NCBI GenBank assembly: GCA_021325525.1
Contig: JAJPHB010000081.1
Location: 1-64,000 of the forward strand
Direction of reading: 5' to 3'
Length of the DNA stretch: 64,000 nt
Source: Alphaproteobacteria bacterium
GTDB taxonomy: Bacteria > Pseudomonadota > Alphaproteobacteria > ATCC43930 > CGMCC-115725
Part shown: positions 1 to 7,054 of the stretch, piece after piece
Layout of the letters: every line of letters starts with the position of its first letter
How positions within the stretch are numbered: position 1 is the first letter of the stretch
Notes under the pieces: model-generated
What the model saw: only the letters and a program-made list of their open reading frames with translations
Told to the model about the DNA's origin: nothing
Databases searched by the model: none
Made by a program: the position numbers and the translations under genes

Positions 1-188
1 CCCCGGCTGCCGACGACGAGGAAGGGCAGCAGCGGAAAGAAGGCGCGGTGCTGCTCCGGCAGGAAGTCGCGGATGACGCGGCGTCCGGTCGCCTCGATTC
101 GCTCGCGCGTGCCGGCGCGCTCCTGCGCCTCGCGCTCGCCGCGGTGAAACGGCGAGGTCTCGAACGGCCATCCGGGCAGCGCATTCAT
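1..188 (-). CDS. PNPOx-like flavin-binding protein (N-terminal part, runs off the window)
   Basis: Only the first 62 or so codons are present; the gene continues beyond base 1. The translation begins MNALPGWPFETSPFHRGE and runs through a RRVIRDFLPEQHRAFF stretch to a LLPFLVVGSRG segment. That order (SPFH..GE, RDF.P.QHR.FF, PFLVVGS) is what I know from the N-terminus of pyridoxamine-5'-phosphate-oxidase-fold proteins, some fused to ferredoxin-NADP reductase modules. Whether this one carries the reductase part cannot be seen. The start is taken at the ATG complementary to 186-188; a second in-frame start is not obvious. It is transcribed in the same direction as the GST gene, 64 bases downstream of that gene's stop. 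Confidence 0.55.
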   Translation of the reverse strand, partial: MNALPGWPFETSPFHRGEREAQERAGTRERIEATGRRVIRDFLPEQHRAFFPLLPFLVVGSR

Positions 189-252
189 CGCGCATCTCCA
201 GGCGAGAGGAAGGGGCGGCGAACCGCATCGCCGCCCCGGAAAGCCAAGACGC

Positions 253-864
253 TTACTTCAGCAGCCCCTCGGCCTTCATCGCTTCCTGGACCTTCGGGCG
301 CGCCGCGACGCGATCCATGAAGGCCTTGAGGTTCGGCCATTGGGCAAGGTCGATCGCGTGGTACTTCGACCAGCCGACGACCGTGAAGCAATAGGCGTCG
401 GCGACGGTGAACTTGTCGCCGAGGAGGTACTGGCGGCCGGCGAGATGCTTGTCGAGATGGGCAAAGCGCGCGGCAAGCGTCTCCTTGGCGATCGCCTTGT
501 AGGCTTCGGGCGTGTTGGGCTTGAAGAGCGGCGTGAAGTTCTTGTGCAGCTCCGAGGTGACGAAGTTCAGCCACTCCTGCAGATGGTAGCGGGCAATCGT
601 GCCGTTGGCCGGCGCAAGACCGCTCGCCGGCGCCTGGTCGGCGATGTACTGCACGATGGCGGGGCCTTCGGTCAGCGCCTCGCCGTCCTCGAGGCGAAGC
701 ACCGGCACCTGGCCCTTCGGGTTGATCTTGAGAAAGTCGGCGCCGGCTTTCGTCTTTTTCGTGGCGAGGTCGACCTGTTCGAGAGAGAAGGGCAATCCGG
801 CCTCGCGCAGCGCGATATGCGGCGAGAGGGAACAGGCGCCGGGGCTGAAATAAAGAGTCGTCAT
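253..864 (-). CDS. Glutathione S-transferase, beta class
   Basis: A 203-residue cytosolic glutathione S-transferase. The thioredoxin-like N-terminal domain (about residues 1-80) opens with YFSPGACSLSPH, which places a cysteine at position 11 as in the E. coli GstA-type beta class, where this Cys contacts glutathione. An ITKNP-like loop (INPKGQVPVL) and the acidic-serine pair near EALTEGPAIVQY follow. The all-alpha domain carries the DKFTVADAY N-capping box. Length is normal. I chose the internal ATG at 862-864, because the upstream extension of the frame matches nothing in the family. The next gene upstream is an Rrf2 regulator in the same direction, and a shared palindrome (892-904) lies directly in front of this gene, so Rrf2 control is likely. 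Confidence 0.93.
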   Translation of the reverse strand: MTTLYFSPGACSLSPHIALREAGLPFSLEQVDLATKKTKAGADFLKINPKGQVPVLRLEDGEALTEGPAIVQYIADQAPASGLAPANGTIARYHLQEWLNFVTSELHKNFTPLFKPNTPEAYKAIAKETLAARFAHLDKHLAGRQYLLGDKFTVADAYCFTVVGWSKYHAIDLAQWPNLKAFMDRVAARPKVQEAMKAEGLLK

Positions 865-891
865 TTCATCATCTCCTGTGCTAAGTGTTTC

Positions 892-904
892 TGTATCCAA
901 TACA
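892..904. promoter_or_regulatory. Putative Rrf2 operator upstream of the GST gene
   Basis: TGTATCCAATACA has matching TGTAT/ATACA arms around three bases. A near-identical, fully symmetric copy precedes the Rrf2 gene itself at 1372-1384. Being 28 bases in front of the GST start, it is well placed for repression. Confidence 0.6.
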
Positions 905-926
905 AGTACATACCGAGGCAAGCAGA

Positions 927-1358
927 TCACGCGACTTGCGCCGCGATGAGGCGGAAGACGTCGCTGAGCTTGCGACGGCCAAGCTCGGCTTCGAAGGCCT
1001 CTTCCGCCGCCCCAACCACCTCTTGGAGCGCGCCTTGGATGCGGCGCCCGACGAAGCAGGCGGGGTTTGCCGAGCGGTGGATGGCAAGGCGGCTCTCGCC
1101 CTCCATGCCGACCGCCCGGTAAATCTCGAGCAACGTGATCGCGTCCGCCGGCCGCGCCAGCTCCGCCCCCGCGATGCCGGCCGACGACCGCACGATCCCG
1201 GCGCGCGCCAACATCGAGAGGACGCGCCGAACGAAGCTCGCATTGGTCCCGACGCTGCCCGCGATCGCTTCCGAGGTCAGCCGGCTTCCGCAGCCGCCTG
1301 GATGCTCGATCAGAGCGAGGGCATGCAGCGCCACCGAAAAACGTGTCGCACGGCTCAT
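927..1358 (-). CDS. Rrf2 family transcriptional regulator
   Basis: A 143-residue winged-helix regulator. The N-terminus MSRATRFSVALHALALIEH and the GTNASFVRRVLSMLARAGIV recognition region are typical of Rrf2 proteins. The C-terminal part (NPACFVGRRIQGALQEVV) is the arrangement of the YwnA-like branch. Only one cysteine is visible in the region where IscR/NsrR carry three, so an Fe-S cluster is unlikely and a cysteine or ligand-sensing mode is more plausible. It sits 62 bases upstream of the GST gene in the same direction, and both have the same TGTAT-N3-ATACA palindrome in front. I infer an autoregulated repressor of the GST, probably responsive to an electrophile or oxidant. Confidence 0.88.
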   Translation of the reverse strand: MSRATRFSVALHALALIEHPGGCGSRLTSEAIAGSVGTNASFVRRVLSMLARAGIVRSSAGIAGAELARPADAITLLEIYRAVGMEGESRLAIHRSANPACFVGRRIQGALQEVVGAAEEAFEAELGRRKLSDVFRLIAAQVA

Positions 1359-1371
1359 GAGCTAATGTATT

Positions 1372-1384
1372 TGTATCTGATACA
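1372..1384. promoter_or_regulatory. Putative Rrf2 autoregulatory operator
   Basis: TGTATCTGATACA is a perfect palindrome around its central base, 13 bases in front of the Rrf2 start codon. It is the symmetric version of the site at 892-904. A further TGTAT half-site overlaps just downstream (1367-1371). Confidence 0.6.
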
Positions 1385-1515
1385 GAAACGTTGTCAAGCG
1401 CCTTTTGCGCCGGCGCGCCGCCGCGAGTTGCGGCGGAATGCCCCGGACGGCCCTATCGTTGCCCCAGAGAGGACAAGCAAGTTGACGCGAATACAGCAGC
1501 TTGGAGGTCGATTTT

Positions 1516-2006
1516 ATGAAAGTAAAAGAAATCATGACACGCGATGTCGAAATCGCCAATCCGGACGATACGCTCGAGACCGCAGCGAAGACGATGTGCG
1601 ATATCGATGCCGGAGTGCTGCGGTCGGCGAGAATGACCGCCTCGTCGGCGTCGTCACCGATCGCGACATCGTCGTGCGCGGCGTCGCCGAGGCGCTCGAT
1701 CCGAAAACGGCGACACTGCGGGACGTGATGACGGACGCGATCCGGTATTGCTTCGAGGATGACGAGATCGAGGCGGTCGCGGCCAAGATGAGCGAATGGC
1801 AGGTGCGTCGGATCCCGATCCTCAACCGGGAAAAGCGCCTGGTCGGAATCGTCTCGCTCGGCGACATCGCCGCGCACTCGCCGGAGAAGGAGCACGCCAA
1901 GAGCGCGCTCGAAGGCGTCTCGCGGTCGACGGCCGAGCATGCCTATGCGGGCAGCAAACCCGGCGCAGCCGCGACGCGGCGTCAAGACAGCACCAAGATC
2001 GGCTGA
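1516..2006 (+). pseudogene. CBS-domain protein, interrupted by a -1 frameshift
   Basis: The reading frame starts at an ATG with a good GGAGGT site 7 bases upstream and begins MKVKEIMTRDVEIANPDD, the usual opening of tandem-CBS stress proteins. After DIDAGVL, at about 1620, the frame breaks. The family continuation (VGENDRLVGVVTDRDIVVRG) resumes in the +1-offset frame and then reads through the second CBS motif (RDVMTDAIRYCFEDD...VRRIPILNREKRLVGIVSLGDIA) to the stop. Inserting one C to give a CCG codon would restore a protein of about 163 residues. Such proteins bind adenosyl ligands and act in stress responses. Either a true inactivating deletion or a sequencing error explains the break; the downstream half shows no further damage. 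Confidence 0.8.
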
Positions 2007-2140
2007 AGCGCGGGACAGCGCATGCGGCGGGCGGCCGCGGCCAGCCGCCCTTCGCATCGGCCGGGTTTCACGGGATTTTCATTTCTCCCGCATTTCATTT
2101 ACTGCTGCCGCCTGGCATCTCCGCGGCAGCGAGGAACGAC

Positions 2141-2323
2141 GTGGATCTGGGACTCTTCAACAAGCACACCGCTGCCGCCTTCGGGCTTCTCATCGGCATC
2201 ATCATCGGCGCGCTCATTTTCGATGTCGTCGGCGCCGATCTGCGCGGCAATATGTCGACCAGCCAGGCGATTTCCGTCGCCCGTTGCGCCGCGAGCCGGA
2301 TCGGGGTGGCGCCAGGCGGCTGA
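2141..2323 (+). CDS. Small predicted membrane protein (60 aa)
   Basis: A 61-codon frame with a GTG start preceded by an AGCGAGGA site. It encodes a hydrophilic N-terminus (VDLGLFNKHT) and one convincing hydrophobic helix (AAFGLLIGIIIGALIF) followed by a short polar tail containing a cysteine. No family is recognised. It lies between the broken CBS gene and the 3' end of the FCD regulator, in a gap that would otherwise be empty. The single-helix design makes a small inner-membrane protein plausible, but the support is composition and a ribosome-binding site only. Confidence 0.35.
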   Translation: MDLGLFNKHTAAAFGLLIGIIIGALIFDVVGADLRGNMSTSQAISVARCAASRIGVAPGG

Positions 2324-2382
2324 CTCGACGGAGAGTGCGGGCGGGCCCGATTTCCGGGACGGGCGCCGCCTCAACGGAACTT

Positions 2383-3156
2383 TCAGCGCTTCCCCCGCAT
2401 GAGCTGCCGATATCGCTGGCTGCTGCGCATGAGATGCTCGCGCATGGCGGCGCGCGCGGCGGCGGGGTCGCCCGCGGCAATGGCCGCATGGATGGCGCGG
2501 TGCTCGCGCTGGAAGGTGTCGAGATAGATGCGGCGGTCGTCGATGCGGCCGCGATCGAGCGGAACGCTCTGCCGCGGAATGATGAAGCGGCCGAGATATT
2601 CGAGAAAGCGGGTGAATTGCTGATTGCCGGTCGCCGCGGCGATGGCGCGGTGAAAGGCGAAATCCTCCTCGATCGCCGCCTCGCCGCGGGCGATCGCCGC
2701 ATCCATCGCGGCGAGCGCCCGGCCGATGATGCGGATTTGCCGCGCGGTGCCGCGCTCGGCGGCGAGGCCCGCCGTCTCGACCTCGACGGCGAGGCGCAGC
2801 TCCATGACGTCGATGATGTCGGCGATCGACCGTCGATCGTCGAGATCGATGCGGAAGGGGCGGCGCCGCGCATCGCTGGCGACGAAGGCGCCGAGGCCCT
2901 GGCGCGTCTCGACCAGCCCCTCGGCGCGGAGCGCCGCGACCGCCTCGCGCACCACGGTTCGGCTGACTCCGAACCCGGCCATCATCTCCTGCTCGGTCGG
3001 CAGGCGCGCGCCCTTGGCAAGGCGTCCGCCGGTGATCTCGCTGGCGAGCCGCTCGATCACCTCGGCGGTGCGGTGCCGTGGCGGCGCGAGCCGGCGCAGG
3101 ATGCCGGCGGGTGCGGCTCTTCTTGACAAGCGTGCGCCCGGGTGATGTATGGTCAT
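2383..3156 (-). CDS. FadR/FCD-type GntR transcriptional regulator
   Basis: A regulator of up to 257 residues. The winged helix-turn-helix (about residues 30-95) has the GntR pattern RLPTEQEMMAGFGVSRTVVREAVAALRAEGLVETRQGLGAFV, shown here only as a family signature. The C-terminal FCD domain supplies the metal-site pattern DFAFH, then EHRAIH and MREH. FCD proteins usually sense carboxylic acids. It is divergent from the TRAP transporter, so it most likely controls that transporter. The annotated start (ATG at 3154-3156) lies inside the probable operator/promoter of the TRAP genes; a TTG nine codons downstream is an alternative start, since the first 25 residues do not look conserved. Confidence 0.88.
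   Translation of the reverse strand: MTIHHPGARLSRRAAPAGILRRLAPPRHRTAEVIERLASEITGGRLAKGARLPTEQEMMAGFGVSRTVVREAVAALRAEGLVETRQGLGAFVASDARRRPFRIDLDDRRSIADIIDVMELRLAVEVETAGLAAERGTARQIRIIGRALAAMDAAIARGEAAIEEDFAFHRAIAAATGNQQFTRFLEYLGRFIIPRQSVPLDRGRIDDRRIYLDTFQREHRAIHAAIAAGDPAAARAAMREHLMRSSQRYRQLMRGKR
3123..3151 (+). promoter_or_regulatory. Promoter of the TRAP operon (-35 TTGACA, -10 TGTATG)
   Basis: TTGACA at 3123-3128 is separated by 17 bases from TGTATG at 3146-3151, a good sigma-70 layout about 90 bases before dctP. The -10 element lies inside the palindrome at 3146-3162. Confidence 0.5.
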
Positions 3157-3162
3157 CGTACA
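3146..3162. promoter_or_regulatory. Putative FCD-regulator operator
   Basis: TGTATGGTCATCGTACA has outer arms TGTAyG/CrTACA and overlaps both the -10 box of the TRAP promoter and the first codons of the divergent regulator gene. Binding there would block both genes, which fits negative autoregulation plus repression of dctPQM. Confidence 0.5.
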
Positions 3163-3242
3163 AGTTCGTAGGCGATGCCGGAGCGCAAGTCAACTCCGGG
3201 CCGGTCGCGGGCGAGCCGACAGCAGTGCGGGGAGGAGACGAG

Positions 3243-4247
3243 ATGAGGCGGCGTGAATTCTTGCGCGGCGGAGCCGCGGCGGCGGCATTCGGTGCGGCCG
3301 GCCTCGGCCTCGGGCCGAGCGCCTTCGCCGACACCAAGATGGTGTTCAAGGCCTCGGACGTGCATCCCGAAGGCTATCCGACGGTGGTTGCCGTCGAGAA
3401 TATGGGCAAGAAGCTCGAACAGGCGACGGGCGGCCGCCTCAGCATACAGATGTTCGCCTCGATGCAGCTGGGCGGCGAGAAGGAAGCGATCGAGCAGGCG
3501 CAGGTCGGCGCCATCCAGCTCGCGCGCGTCAGCGTCGGTCCGCTGGGGCCGGTGATCGACGACCTCAACGTCTTCAACCTGCCCTTCCTCTTCCGCAGCA
3601 CCGCGCATATGGAGAAGGTGATCGACGGGCCGATCGGGCAGGAGCTGCTCGACAAGGTCACCAACAACCCCAAGGCGGGGCTCGTCGGGTTGTGCTGGAT
3701 GGATGCCGGCGCCCGCAACATGTACGACACCAAGAAGCCGATCAAGAGCATCGCCGATCTCAAAGGCCTCAAGGTCCGCGTCATGGGCAATCCCATGTTC
3801 GTCGACATGATGAACGATCTCGGCGGCAACGGCATCGCCGTGGGCTACGACCAGGTCTTCAGCGCGCTGCAGACCGGCGTCATCGACGGGGCGGAGAACA
3901 ACCCGCCGAGCTTTTATTTCGACAACCACTATCAGGTCGCCAAATATTACACCCTGACCGAGCACCTCATCGTTCCGGAGATGCTGGTCTTCTCGAAGAA
4001 GACTTGGACGACGCTCTCCAAGGCGGACCAGGATCTGCTCGTCAAGTTCTCGCGCGAGGCTCAGCTCGAGGAGCGCGCCCTCTGGAACAAGAAGGAGGAG
4101 GACGCCATGGCCAAGATGAAGGCCGCCGGCATCCAGATCATCCCGATCGCCGACAAGAAGCCCTTCCAGGATGCGGTGAAGCCGGTCTGGGACAAATACG
4201 GCACCAAATACGCCGACATCATCAAGCGCATCGAGGCGGTAGAGTAG
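3243..4247 (+). CDS. dctP: TRAP transporter solute-binding protein (DctP family)
   Basis: A 334-residue periplasmic receptor. The N-terminus MRRREFLRGGAAAAAFG is a twin-arginine signal with a cleavage site after SAFA (about residue 29). The mature part follows the DctP pattern, with VFKASDVHPEGYPTV near the start, a central conserved arginine region (KGLKVRVMGNPMFVDMM) and the ALQTGVIDGAENNPPS loop that closes over a carboxylate ligand. An AGGAG site precedes the ATG. It is the first gene of a dctP-dctQ-dctM operon divergent from an FCD regulator. The ligand is probably a small organic acid; this cannot be specified from sequence. Confidence 0.93.
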   Translation: MRRREFLRGGAAAAAFGAAGLGLGPSAFADTKMVFKASDVHPEGYPTVVAVENMGKKLEQATGGRLSIQMFASMQLGGEKEAIEQAQVGAIQLARVSVGPLGPVIDDLNVFNLPFLFRSTAHMEKVIDGPIGQELLDKVTNNPKAGLVGLCWMDAGARNMYDTKKPIKSIADLKGLKVRVMGNPMFVDMMNDLGGNGIAVGYDQVFSALQTGVIDGAENNPPSFYFDNHYQVAKYYTLTEHLIVPEMLVFSKKTWTTLSKADQDLLVKFSREAQLEERALWNKKEEDAMAKMKAAGIQIIPIADKKPFQDAVKPVWDKYGTKYADIIKRIEAVE

Positions 4248-4267
4248 GGCTGCGCGCGGCGCGGTGC

Positions 4268-4377
4268 ATCCTTCGAGACGCGCTCTGCGAGCGCTCCTCA
4301 GGATGAGGCCGATGGTGAGTGCCAATCACCGATCTTCCTCATCCTGAGGAGCCGCCGGAGGCGGCGTCGCGAAGGAC
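4268..4377. repeat. Imperfect inverted repeat (two 41-bp arms) inside the TRAP operon
   Basis: Arms at 4268-4308 and 4337-4377 are reverse complements with few mismatches. The left arm ends CTCCTCAGGATGAGG and the right begins CCTCATCCTGAGGAG. The element lies between dctP and dctQ. It resembles the CCTCATCCTGAGGAG...GCGAAGGA palindromes common in alphaproteobacterial genomes. In RNA it would form a long hairpin that could protect the dctP message. Confidence 0.85.
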
Positions 4378-4422
4378 GCACAGCGCCAGCGCAGCGCCCA
4401 TTTACTTTCGACGGCGAGCTCG

Positions 4423-4962
4423 ATGCCAGGCATGCCGCATCTCTTCCGCAGGGCCATGGACGCGCTCTACTGGGCCTGCGCCGTGCTGGCCGGCGCCTCG
4501 CTCGTCCTCGTCTCGGCCGTCATCCCCTACAGCGTCTATACGCGCTATGTCCTCAACCACGCCGCCTCCTGGCCCGAGCCGGCGGCGGTGCTTCTCACCA
4601 TCGTCCTCACCTTCTTCGGCGCGCCCGTCTGTTATCGCGACAGCATCCACATGCGCGTCATGTTCTTCATCGGCTTCATGCCGCCGCTGGCGCGGCGCCT
4701 CTGCGATTTCCTCGCCGAGGGGCTGGTGGCGCTCGTCGCCCTCTTCATGGCGAATTGGGGCTACGGCCTCTGCGCCGCCACCTGGTTTTCCTCGATCGAC
4801 GAGTTTCCCTGGCTCTCGGTCGGCGTGACCTACCTGCCGATTCCGCTGGGCGGCATCGTGACGCTGCTCTTCGTCATCGAGCGCCTGACGATCGGCGCTC
4901 CGCCGCAGCGCCTGCCCGCGCATGAGGCAGCCGCGGAAGAGAGCGCGCCATGGACATCCTGA
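4423..4962 (+). CDS. dctQ: TRAP transporter small permease (DctQ family)
   Basis: A 179-residue membrane protein with four hydrophobic helices (about residues 14-38, 53-68, 88-112 and 135-155). The conserved small-permease motif region YSVYTRYVLNHAASWPEPAAVLL is recognisable. It pairs with the large permease DctM to form the membrane part of a sodium-driven tripartite carboxylate transporter. Its 3' end overlaps the start of dctM by 13 bases, indicating translational coupling. The ribosome-binding site is weak, and an ATG three codons further on is possible. Confidence 0.9.
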   Translation: MPGMPHLFRRAMDALYWACAVLAGASLVLVSAVIPYSVYTRYVLNHAASWPEPAAVLLTIVLTFFGAPVCYRDSIHMRVMFFIGFMPPLARRLCDFLAEGLVALVALFMANWGYGLCAATWFSSIDEFPWLSVGVTYLPIPLGGIVTLLFVIERLTIGAPPQRLPAHEAAAEESAPWTS

Positions 4963-6239
4963 TCGTCGTCGCCGTCCTCCTCGGCAGCTTCGTCATCGGC
5001 ATTCCGATCGCTTATGGCCTCGGCCTCGCCGCGCTCTTCGCCGCCTATCGGACGGGCATCCCCTATGAAGCGGTGATGCTGCAGATCTCGCACGGCGTCG
5101 GCAAGGTGGCGATGCTGACCATCCCGTTCTTCGTTCTCGCCGGCGCCATCATGGCCGAAGGCGGCATGGCGCGGCGGCTCGTCGCCTTCGCCGATGTGCT
5201 GGTCGGGGTCATTCGCGTGCGCGGCGGCCTCTCGGTCGTCAATATCTTGGCGACCACCTTCCTCTCCGGCATCTCCGGCTCCTCGGTCGCCGACACCTCG
5301 GCGATCGGCTCGGTCATGATCCCGCAGATGGAGAAGGTCGGCTATTCGCGGGTCTTCGCCACCAACGTCACGATCAGCGCCTCCGTCCAGGCGCTGCTCG
5401 TGCCGCCGAGCCACAACGCCGTCATCTATTCGCTGGCGACGGGCGGCGCCATCTCGGTCATCAGCCTCTTCATGGCCGGCGTCGTGCCGGGGCTGCTGCT
5501 CGGCTTCTCGCTCGTCATTCTCGTGCTGGTGATGGGCTACCGCCAGGATCATCCGCGCGGCCAGGCGGTGCCGTGGCGCGATGCGCTACGCATCACCTTC
5601 GAGGCGATGTGGGGCCTCGTCACCCTCGTCATCATCCTGGGCGGCATCCTGGGTGGCGTCTTCACGGCGATCGAGGCGGGCGCCGTCGCCTGCGTCTATG
5701 CCTTCTTCGTCACCATGTTCGTCTATCGCGACTACAAATGGCGCGACCTGCCGCTCCTCGTCCATCGCACGATGAAGACGGTGGCGATGGTGATGACGCT
5801 CATCGCCTTCGCCGCGGCCGTCGGCTACATGATGGCGCTGATGCAGGTGCCGGCGAAGATCACGGCCTTCTTCCTGACGCTCTCGCACGACAAGCACGTC
5901 ATCCTCTTCCTCATCAACATCCTGCTGCTCGTCCTCGGCTGCCTCATCGACATGGCGCCGAACATCCTCATTTGCACGCCGATCCTGCTGCCCGTGATGG
6001 CCAATTTCGGCGTCGATCCGGTGCATTTCGGCATGATCATGATGCTCAATCTCGGGATCGGCCTCTGCCACCCGCCGGTCGGGTCGATCATTTTCGTCGG
6101 CTGCGCCGTCGGCAAGGTCACGATGGAAGAGGTCGTGCGCAAGATGCTGCCCTTCTACGGCGTCATGTTCCTCGTCCTGATGCTGGTCACCTACATTCCC
6201 GACATCTCGCTCTGGCTGCCGCATCTCCTCCATCTTTGA
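4950..6239 (+). CDS. dctM: TRAP transporter large permease (DctM family)
   Basis: A 429-residue polytopic membrane protein with about twelve hydrophobic segments. Signatures include FFVLAGAIMAEGGMARRLV, the SGISGSSVADTSAIGSVMIPQM loop, and LGIGLCHPPVGSIIFV near the end, all characteristic of DctM-like subunits. Length matches the family (about 425-430). It completes a dctPQM operon and overlaps dctQ. With the DctP receptor it should import an organic acid using the sodium gradient. Confidence 0.95.
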   Translation: MDILIVVAVLLGSFVIGIPIAYGLGLAALFAAYRTGIPYEAVMLQISHGVGKVAMLTIPFFVLAGAIMAEGGMARRLVAFADVLVGVIRVRGGLSVVNILATTFLSGISGSSVADTSAIGSVMIPQMEKVGYSRVFATNVTISASVQALLVPPSHNAVIYSLATGGAISVISLFMAGVVPGLLLGFSLVILVLVMGYRQDHPRGQAVPWRDALRITFEAMWGLVTLVIILGGILGGVFTAIEAGAVACVYAFFVTMFVYRDYKWRDLPLLVHRTMKTVAMVMTLIAFAAAVGYMMALMQVPAKITAFFLTLSHDKHVILFLINILLLVLGCLIDMAPNILICTPILLPVMANFGVDPVHFGMIMMLNLGIGLCHPPVGSIIFVGCAVGKVTMEEVVRKMLPFYGVMFLVLMLVTYIPDISLWLPHLLHL

Positions 6240-6249
6240 GCCGGGCGGG

Positions 6250-6281
6250 GCGGGATGTGCCCTGCCGGAGGCGCATCCCGC
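6250..6281. terminator. Hairpin between converging dctM and DUF3309 genes
   Basis: GCGGGATGTGCC (6250-6261) pairs with GGCGCATCCCGC (6270-6281) with one mismatch. It lies 10 bases after dctM and 13 bases after the opposing gene's stop. There is no T run, so it may act as a processing or stability hairpin rather than a classic intrinsic terminator. Confidence 0.45.
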
Positions 6282-6294
6282 GGCCGCCGTCAGG

Positions 6295-6450
6295 CTATAT
6301 TCGTCCCGCGACCAGGAGAACGACGACGATCAGCAATAGGACGCCAAAACCGCCGGTCGGGTAATAACCCCAGCCGGCGCTGTATGGCCAAGTCGGCAAT
6401 GCGCCGATCAAGAGAATGATGAGGATGATGAGCAGGATCGTTCCGAGCAT
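6295..6450 (-). CDS. DUF3309 family membrane microprotein (51 aa)
   Basis: A 52-codon frame. The product starts MLGTILLIILIILLIGALP, continues through TWPYSAGWGYYPTGG and ends in a second hydrophobic stretch (FGVLLLIVVVLLVAGRI). This two-helix, Tyr/Gly-rich-loop layout is the DUF3309 pattern, widespread in alphaproteobacteria and of unknown function. It converges with dctM. A 13-codon frame (6454-6495) with a strong GGAGG site ends three bases before this ATG and could be a leader peptide feeding translation. Confidence 0.85.
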   Translation of the reverse strand: MLGTILLIILIILLIGALPTWPYSAGWGYYPTGGFGVLLLIVVVLLVAGRI

Positions 6451-6567
6451 GGCCTAGCTCCGCCCGCGAATTCGAGCGCTGCGTTCCTTCGACATGATTG
6501 GTTCCTCCGAAACGGGATTGCTTTGAGGAGCAACGCCTCTCCGACAATTCCCGTTCCGCGCTTTTCC

Positions 6568-6764
6568 TCACCAGCCGGCCGCGTCGGAAGGGCGGCGCGG
6601 ATCGGCGCCGGCCGAAAGGAGGCGCCGCTCGCGATCGGCGAGGATCGCGCAGACGCTGCCGGCGAGCCACACCCAATCGGGCCACCATTCGAGCTTGTGG
6701 CCCGTGGCCGCGAGGGCGGCGCCCGTCTCGCGCGGGATGCGACCCTCGAGATTGAGGCGGCCCG
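6568..6764 (-). pseudogene. Gamma-glutamyltransferase, C-terminal remnant
   Basis: About 65 codons survive, ending in a stop at 6568-6570. The translated tail contains LNLEGRIPRETGAALAATGH and then WPDWVWLAGSVCAILAD and SAGADPRRPSDAAGW, the C-terminal end of gamma-glutamyltransferase-like proteins. It aligns in kind with the LEGRMPAETAAELRRRGH segment of the intact gene at 10976-12787. The N-terminal 85-90 percent, including the catalytic threonine, is missing. Homology stops where an opposing GMC-oxidoreductase remnant begins. Confidence 0.8.
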
Positions 6765-7045
6765 CGATCAAATTCATGCGCCAGGCCCTCGAAGCGGCAG
6801 GCGGCCGCGACCTCTGGCACGAGAGCGGCACCGCGCATCTCCTCGGCACCTGCCGCATGGGGACGGATCCGCGCCACAGCGTCACCAATGCCGAGGGGCG
6901 CTGCTGGGACATTCCCAATCTCTGGATCTGCGACGGCTCGCTCTTCCCGACGAGCGGCGGCGTCAACCCGTCGCTCCCCATCCAGGCGCTCGCCTGCCGC
7001 ATCGGCGACCGCATCACGGCGATGGTGCGCCGCGGCGAGCTCTGA
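6765..7045 (+). pseudogene. GMC oxidoreductase, C-terminal remnant
   Basis: From about 6767 the plus-strand frame reads IKFMRQALEAAGGRDLW, then ESGTAHLLGTCRMGTDP and NLWICDGSLFPTSGGVNPS, the conserved C-terminal substrate/FAD region of GMC (choline dehydrogenase-like) flavoenzymes, ending in a normal stop. Roughly 92 of an expected 530 or more residues remain. The frame is open upstream to 6695, but those codons are antisense to the GGT remnant and show no GMC similarity. It cannot be a functional enzyme, as the FAD-binding GxGxxG domain is absent. Confidence 0.82.
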
Positions 7046-7054
7046 GTCGGGCAC

